A model generated the notes under the pieces. That model saw nothing but the letters and a program-made list of their open reading frames with translations. It did not search any database and was not told where the DNA came from. 11,303 nucleotides of DNA from Flammula alnicola (Eukaryota > Basidiomycota > Agaricomycetes > Agaricales > Strophariaceae). The translations under genes and the position numbers were made by a program. Shown piece by piece: positions 8,230 through 11,303 of this stretch (the first letter of the stretch is position 1; the number at the start of each line of letters is the position of its first letter). The DNA lies in NCBI GenBank assembly GCA_015499995.1, contig JADNRV010000840.1, positions 1 through 11,303 on the forward strand, read 5' to 3'.

Positions 8230-8255
8230 GGTATGGGTTATGAGGGAGTCGACTG
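8230..8255 (-). repeat. Right terminal inverted repeat of the MITE
   Basis: The reverse complement begins CAGTCGACTCCCTCA and is followed on the plus strand by TA at 8256-8257. The single mismatch to the left copy suggests a fairly recent insertion, though one pair of ends is weak evidence for age. Confidence 0.9.
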
Positions 8256-8434
8256 TATATCGTTGGTAGACGTTAACATGGGTAAATTAAAATGAGAAAT
8301 CAAATGGAAGAATGATTCAGTGGATATTGGCCAGATTCCTGAAGGAATTCAGAAATTGAGGCATCCAGTGCAGGCGCTAATGATGCTTAGTGCGGGGTGT
8401 GTGTGAACTACTAGATAATCAAGTAGTCGCTTTC

Positions 8435-8456
8435 AATAGACTTTGTAATGTCTATT
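8435..8456. repeat. Inverted repeat AATAGAC / GTCTATT
   Basis: Perfect 7-bp arms around an 8-bp spacer. It sits just after another imperfect hairpin, CTACT...AGTAG, at 8408-8426. Confidence 0.5.
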
Positions 8457-8835
8457 AGAGAGATACTATCAAATCCGACTTGCTTCACTTTTAAATAACT
8501 ACTTTACTACACTCAAACACCCAAATCAATGTTTAGTTGACTTAGTTCGTCCAAGGGGAGGATAATAGTTTTATAATATCGATACCTGATAGTAGGTGTG
8601 CGATAAAAGAAGGTGTTTAACTATACAACGGCTCAGGCAAGGCCTTAGGCGCGTTTATAGCCAATGGGTCGTTTTAAGTCCAATAGACTTGTGTAAATTC
8701 TGGTCTGGTACTCGGAAACTAGTGCTCTATGCACAAACTGCTAACTGATCTCGCTTTGTCTTGTTCTCCAATTGAGAAGATGGCTCTATGCCCTTTAACT
8801 TGTCTTTACTTGTCTCAAAAACTATACTTGTGGAA

Positions 8836-8927
8836 AGAGGCGCGCAGATGTCTGATCCACCGACACTACAGTCCCTTAACAATGGCCAGAGGCGCGTAGA
8901 CGCTTTCGTCCACCGACACTACAGTCC
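8836..8927. repeat. Tandem direct repeat, period 52-53 bp
   Basis: Both copies begin AGAGGCGCG(C/T)AGA(T/C)G (8836 and 8888) and contain the exact 18-mer CCACCGACACTACAGTCC (8857-8874 and 8910-8927). The bases between differ, so only the two motif blocks are conserved. Confidence 0.8.
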
Positions 8928-9131
8928 AGGTCCCCAGATGTCCTTTGACAAAGGGTAGGTTTTGAACAAGTCACTTAGACAGGTTCCTTGGCTTATAACT
9001 CTCTTTACTTGTCTTGGCGAATCACTTAGACACGCGTTCTCGTCTTAACAGTTCGTTTATATCGTTACTTGGTTTCTTTTTATATTATGGGACTCTCGCT
9101 TTGAAGCTACTTGGTACCTAGAGGTGAAACA

Positions 9132-9151
9132 CTTAAGATATAATTCTTAAG
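9132..9151. repeat. Inverted repeat CTTAAGA / TCTTAAG
   Basis: Perfect 7-bp arms around a 6-bp AT spacer. It may be a protein-binding site or chance in AT-rich DNA. Confidence 0.4.
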
Positions 9152-10270
9152 CGCTTGTATCTCGTGGGTGGTAAATTGCTTGTATTCTACGGTGTTACAG
9201 GGCTGCTTATATACTACTGAGACGATATATTATTACATAGACGCAATGACGAGAATATAGAGATTTCATGGGCATTTGTGCGCGAGCGGCGGCCTTGTGG
9301 AGTACAGTTTCCGTGCGCGTCCGCTCAATCATGCCTTTTTGGTTGGATCGGGAGCTCAGATCGTCGTCGGCTCGGCTAACTTAAGCGCCTAAGACTTACT
9401 CCTCCTCGACCGCGTGGTATACAGGCTCGTGACCTTTCGTTTTCATTGGTATCTTGTCTTGTCATTGGCTATCGACTGACCGGAGCATAGACGCGCTTAC
9501 ATCTCGTCGGAGACGCTCGGGCAATCCTCACCCGTTCTGTCCGTGATAATCCTCGTGATTAGGGTTGTAACCCTTTGTCCTCCGTACCCGATACTCTGGT
9601 ACTCTCGGCGTGCATCTGGGATCTCGCTGTGTCGAGTTATGCACCCCGGAAATCTTCCTGTACCAAGTTATTACCCGATATGGTATGTGTTCCCAATTTG
9701 GTATCCCTTTGATCCGAGCTTTGATTGGCGTTGCTACAGGCGCGTCTATGGGCGTCTGCTTTACCCCGCTGCTCCACTGTCCTCGGTGCCTTCGGCAATG
9801 TCACGCGACCTGTCCTGTAGTGTGCCTAGATGTCCGTTCTTTAATCTAGAGACCCGCGCCCTCGCTGTATAGGCCGGATGGTTAAGATATTACTGAAAGG
9901 CGCCTATTCCGTACACTTCATTAGATGTATTGACTGTTATCTCAATAGTTACTAATGATAATGTCTTTATTAAACCGCGCATTCCTCGTTATCTTGTATA
10001 GTTTCCTCTAGTCCTTAGTAGTCTTGTCATTGTAATGTCCGGACTTGTAACATTTAGACTACGGTATAAGCTTTACTAAGTGCTAAAAATAGCTCAGGTA
10101 AGGAGAATAGTAGTCCGTTCACAGCTAGCCGCTCGCGGTCTCTTCATCTCCCCCCAACTTAGATATTGACTGTCCCCAGTCAACCTTATTGCACACTATC
10201 AATGGTCTTTGGTTCTTGTTTTTCCGTTCAACATTTGCCTATGCATTTCCTTAGGAGCGCCTATGTTCTC

Positions 10271-10287
10271 ACGGCAAAGCTTGCCGT
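10271..10287. repeat. Tight hairpin ACGGCAA-AGC-TTGCCGT
   Basis: Perfect 7-bp arms around a 3-base loop, stable enough to fold in RNA or single-stranded DNA. No T-tract follows it, and a terminator role is not expected in a fungus. Confidence 0.45.
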
Positions 10288-10581
10288 TGTAATGAGAAGC
10301 ACGGTGAAGACTTCCTGCCTAGCAAACTTTCCTAAGTTGCCAACTCGTGTTCTAAGGTCTTTCCATCCTAGGAATAGTTTCCTTAATCGTTGCTGATCCT
10401 GATCATCGGTAAGCGCTTCTAATGAATCCGCTTCCTTGAAAGGCTACAGAACGGATTCTATCAGGTTTTAACATATCCTGCGGCTTCTTTCTTGGTGAAT
10501 GCGAAGAATCACACTCCATTATCATCATTCGGTTGTAGTCGGTGACTCGGTGTGGTCTCGGAAGCTTCGTCTTGGCCCGTG

Positions 10582-10588
10582 TATATAA
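10582..10588 (+). promoter_or_regulatory. TATA box of the gene at 10691
   Basis: TATATAA lies 103-109 bases upstream of the ATG. It is followed by a pyrimidine-rich leader (CCTCTCTCTGG...), the common arrangement of strong fungal promoters. Transcription would be expected to begin near 10615-10625. Confidence 0.6.
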
Positions 10589-10690
10589 ACTGGATATACG
10601 CGCTCCTATAGACTCCAACACTTTCGCCCTTGTTCGCCACCACTGTCAACAACCACGCTCGTCTTCTACCCTCTCTCTGGTTATCTCATT

Positions 10691-11274
10691 ATGTCTGCTG
10701 CCATCTGCGCCTACTTGCAGCCTGTCTGGGACGTTCTCCGTCGTAAGCTCCTTATGTTTACGCTTACACCGGCAACCCGTCGCGTTTCCGCTGCCTCAAT
10801 GGTTCTTAGTGGATTATCCACCCAGATGGTATGTCATGTCTTTTTTTTTTTCTTCTTCGCTCTTGTCTCACTCTTCTCTTTCTAGGGTAATTATATGCGC
10901 GGGTTTGCAGTGACTAGGTCTCCCGAGCCTCTCGCTTGCTTGCGCGTGCGACGCTGGCTGTGTTTCCTGGCGCATGTCGCCGGTGAAACACCCCCTTCGT
11001 TCGCCTATTTCCCGAATTTCGATCCTTCCCTGGTTGTAAGTCATTACATCCTCTGCCTTTCATTTGTCTTTTACTGATCACCCTGACCGACCTTTTCTTT
11101 AGGCTGATTTTTATCCCTTGCATGCCGAGGAAGTCTCAGAGGCTGCTATGGATAGCGAACCGCCATTCCCAGAGCTCGTCGGGCTGGCTCAGCGACTGTT
11201 AGAGGCGACTTGGGTGCATTCGCCCGTCGTAGCTCCTCTTGTCCTGTATTCTCCTTCACCGTCACCGGTGCTTG
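10691..11274 (+). CDS. Orphan gene, first three exons (partial at the right edge)
   Basis: Exons are 10691-10828 (46 codons), 10886-11035 (50 codons) and 11103-11274 (57 codons plus one base). Introns 1 and 2 (57 and 67 bp) use donors GTATGT and GTAAGT and end CTTTCTAG and TTCTTTAG after long pyrimidine tracts; both are phase 0. A third GTATGT donor at 11275 shows that the gene continues beyond the window. The 153 visible residues start MSAAICAYLQPVWDVLRRKL and include RVRRWLCFLAHVAGETPPSF and a hydrophobic PVVAPLVLYSPSPSP segment. There is no clear signal peptide, repeat or catalytic motif, and I do not recognise the family. The splice signals are the strongest in the window after those of the WD40 gene. 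The repeat-rich upstream region raises the possibility of a mobile-element passenger, but nothing in the protein shows it. Confidence 0.7.
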
Positions 11275-11303
11275 GTATGTATATCTATGTTCCCTTTCGT
11301 TGA

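Larger units (their letters stand above)
7679..8255. mobile_element. 577-bp non-autonomous TIR transposon (MITE), pogo/Tc1-mariner type
   Basis: The ends are inverted repeats matching at 25 of 26 bases (7679-7704 and 8230-8255), each reading inward from CAGTCGACTCCCTC then (G/A)TAACCCATACC. The element is flanked by TA on both sides (7677-7678 and 8256-8257), the target duplication of the Tc1/mariner/pogo superfamily. The CAGTCGACTC start resembles remembered pogo/Tigger-type ends. No transposase frame is present, so it would need a helper copy elsewhere. Subterminal regions repeat TAACCCATA many times (7694-7822 and, modified, 8197-8210). A 22-bp motif starting ATACCTT and ending GTCCACC(A/G)AG occurs in direct orientation at 7741-7762 and 8207-8228. 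Confidence 0.88.
8258..10580. other. 2.3-kb gene-poor, repeat-rich region
   Basis: No frame here combines an ATG, splice signals and plausible protein content. Frames at 9543-9872 and 10166-10396 lack real starts and read as T-rich noise. The region holds many short repeats: direct TTTACTTGTCT (8805-8815, 9004-9014) and TCACTTAGACA (8971-8981, 9022-9032), a 52-53-bp tandem pair at 8836-8927, several short hairpins and a recurring GGCGCG/TCTATG motif. A degenerate retrotransposon LTR or a long regulatory region of the gene at 10691 is possible, but no second LTR copy or primer-binding site was found. Confidence 0.5.

Noticed and set aside
9543..9872. Plus-strand frames of 109 and 79 codons
   Set aside because: The starts are not ATG at sensible positions, composition is T-rich like the surrounding non-coding DNA, and no splice signals or family features are present.
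8258..10690. A complete LTR retrotransposon
   Set aside because: No paired LTRs, primer-binding site, polypurine tract, reverse transcriptase or integrase sequence could be found in the window.
10542..10913. Alternative 123-codon plus-strand frame across 10691
   Set aside because: It is a Ser/Leu-rich shadow that reads through the intron 1 pyrimidine tract; the spliced frame from the ATG at 10691 has matching exon phases.

Overview
The window looks like nuclear DNA of a filamentous basidiomycete, most likely an Agaricomycete mushroom. Genes are cut by 47-70 bp introns with GTRNGT-type donors, CTNAC-type branch points and pyrimidine-rich acceptors. One gene belongs to a WD40 family that, from memory, is expanded in mushroom genomes. 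There is no bacterial-style operon, rRNA, tRNA or CRISPR array. Reading it required manual splicing, because few exons form long open frames.

Layout. 1-162: first exon of a minus-strand gene leaving the window, with a GTCACGTGAC palindrome in its promoter. 242-1800: coding-like minus-strand DNA; a phase-consistent five-exon model (242-1156, 194 aa) can be built, but competing frames also look protein-like. 1986-2579: a well-resolved three-exon minus-strand gene of 156 aa. 2580-3560: no convincing gene. 3560-3734: a plus-strand promoter with a second CACGTG box, an overlapping upstream ORF and a short proline/lysine-rich first exon whose continuation is unresolved. 3735-4986: mostly non-coding, with a GC-rich possible gene remnant (4240-4464) and a diverged 72-bp tandem duplication. 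4987-5257: a weak two-exon minus-strand candidate. 5593-7304: the best gene, a nine-exon WD40 protein of 421 aa with a C-terminal membrane anchor. 7679-8255: a 577-bp non-autonomous TIR transposon (MITE) of the pogo/Tc1-mariner type in a TA target site. 8258-10580: a 2.3-kb gene-poor region full of short direct and inverted repeats. 10582-11303: a TATA box and the first three exons of a plus-strand orphan gene running off the right edge.

The genes do not form an obvious pathway. The stretch reads as accessory fungal sequence: lineage-restricted genes, a small transposon and repeat-rich spacers. The most notable feature is intron 8 of the WD40 gene. Two possible 3' splice sites 14 bases apart would give either a membrane-anchored protein or one lacking the membrane segment. 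All functional statements rest on reading the sequence and on remembered family patterns; no database search was possible.
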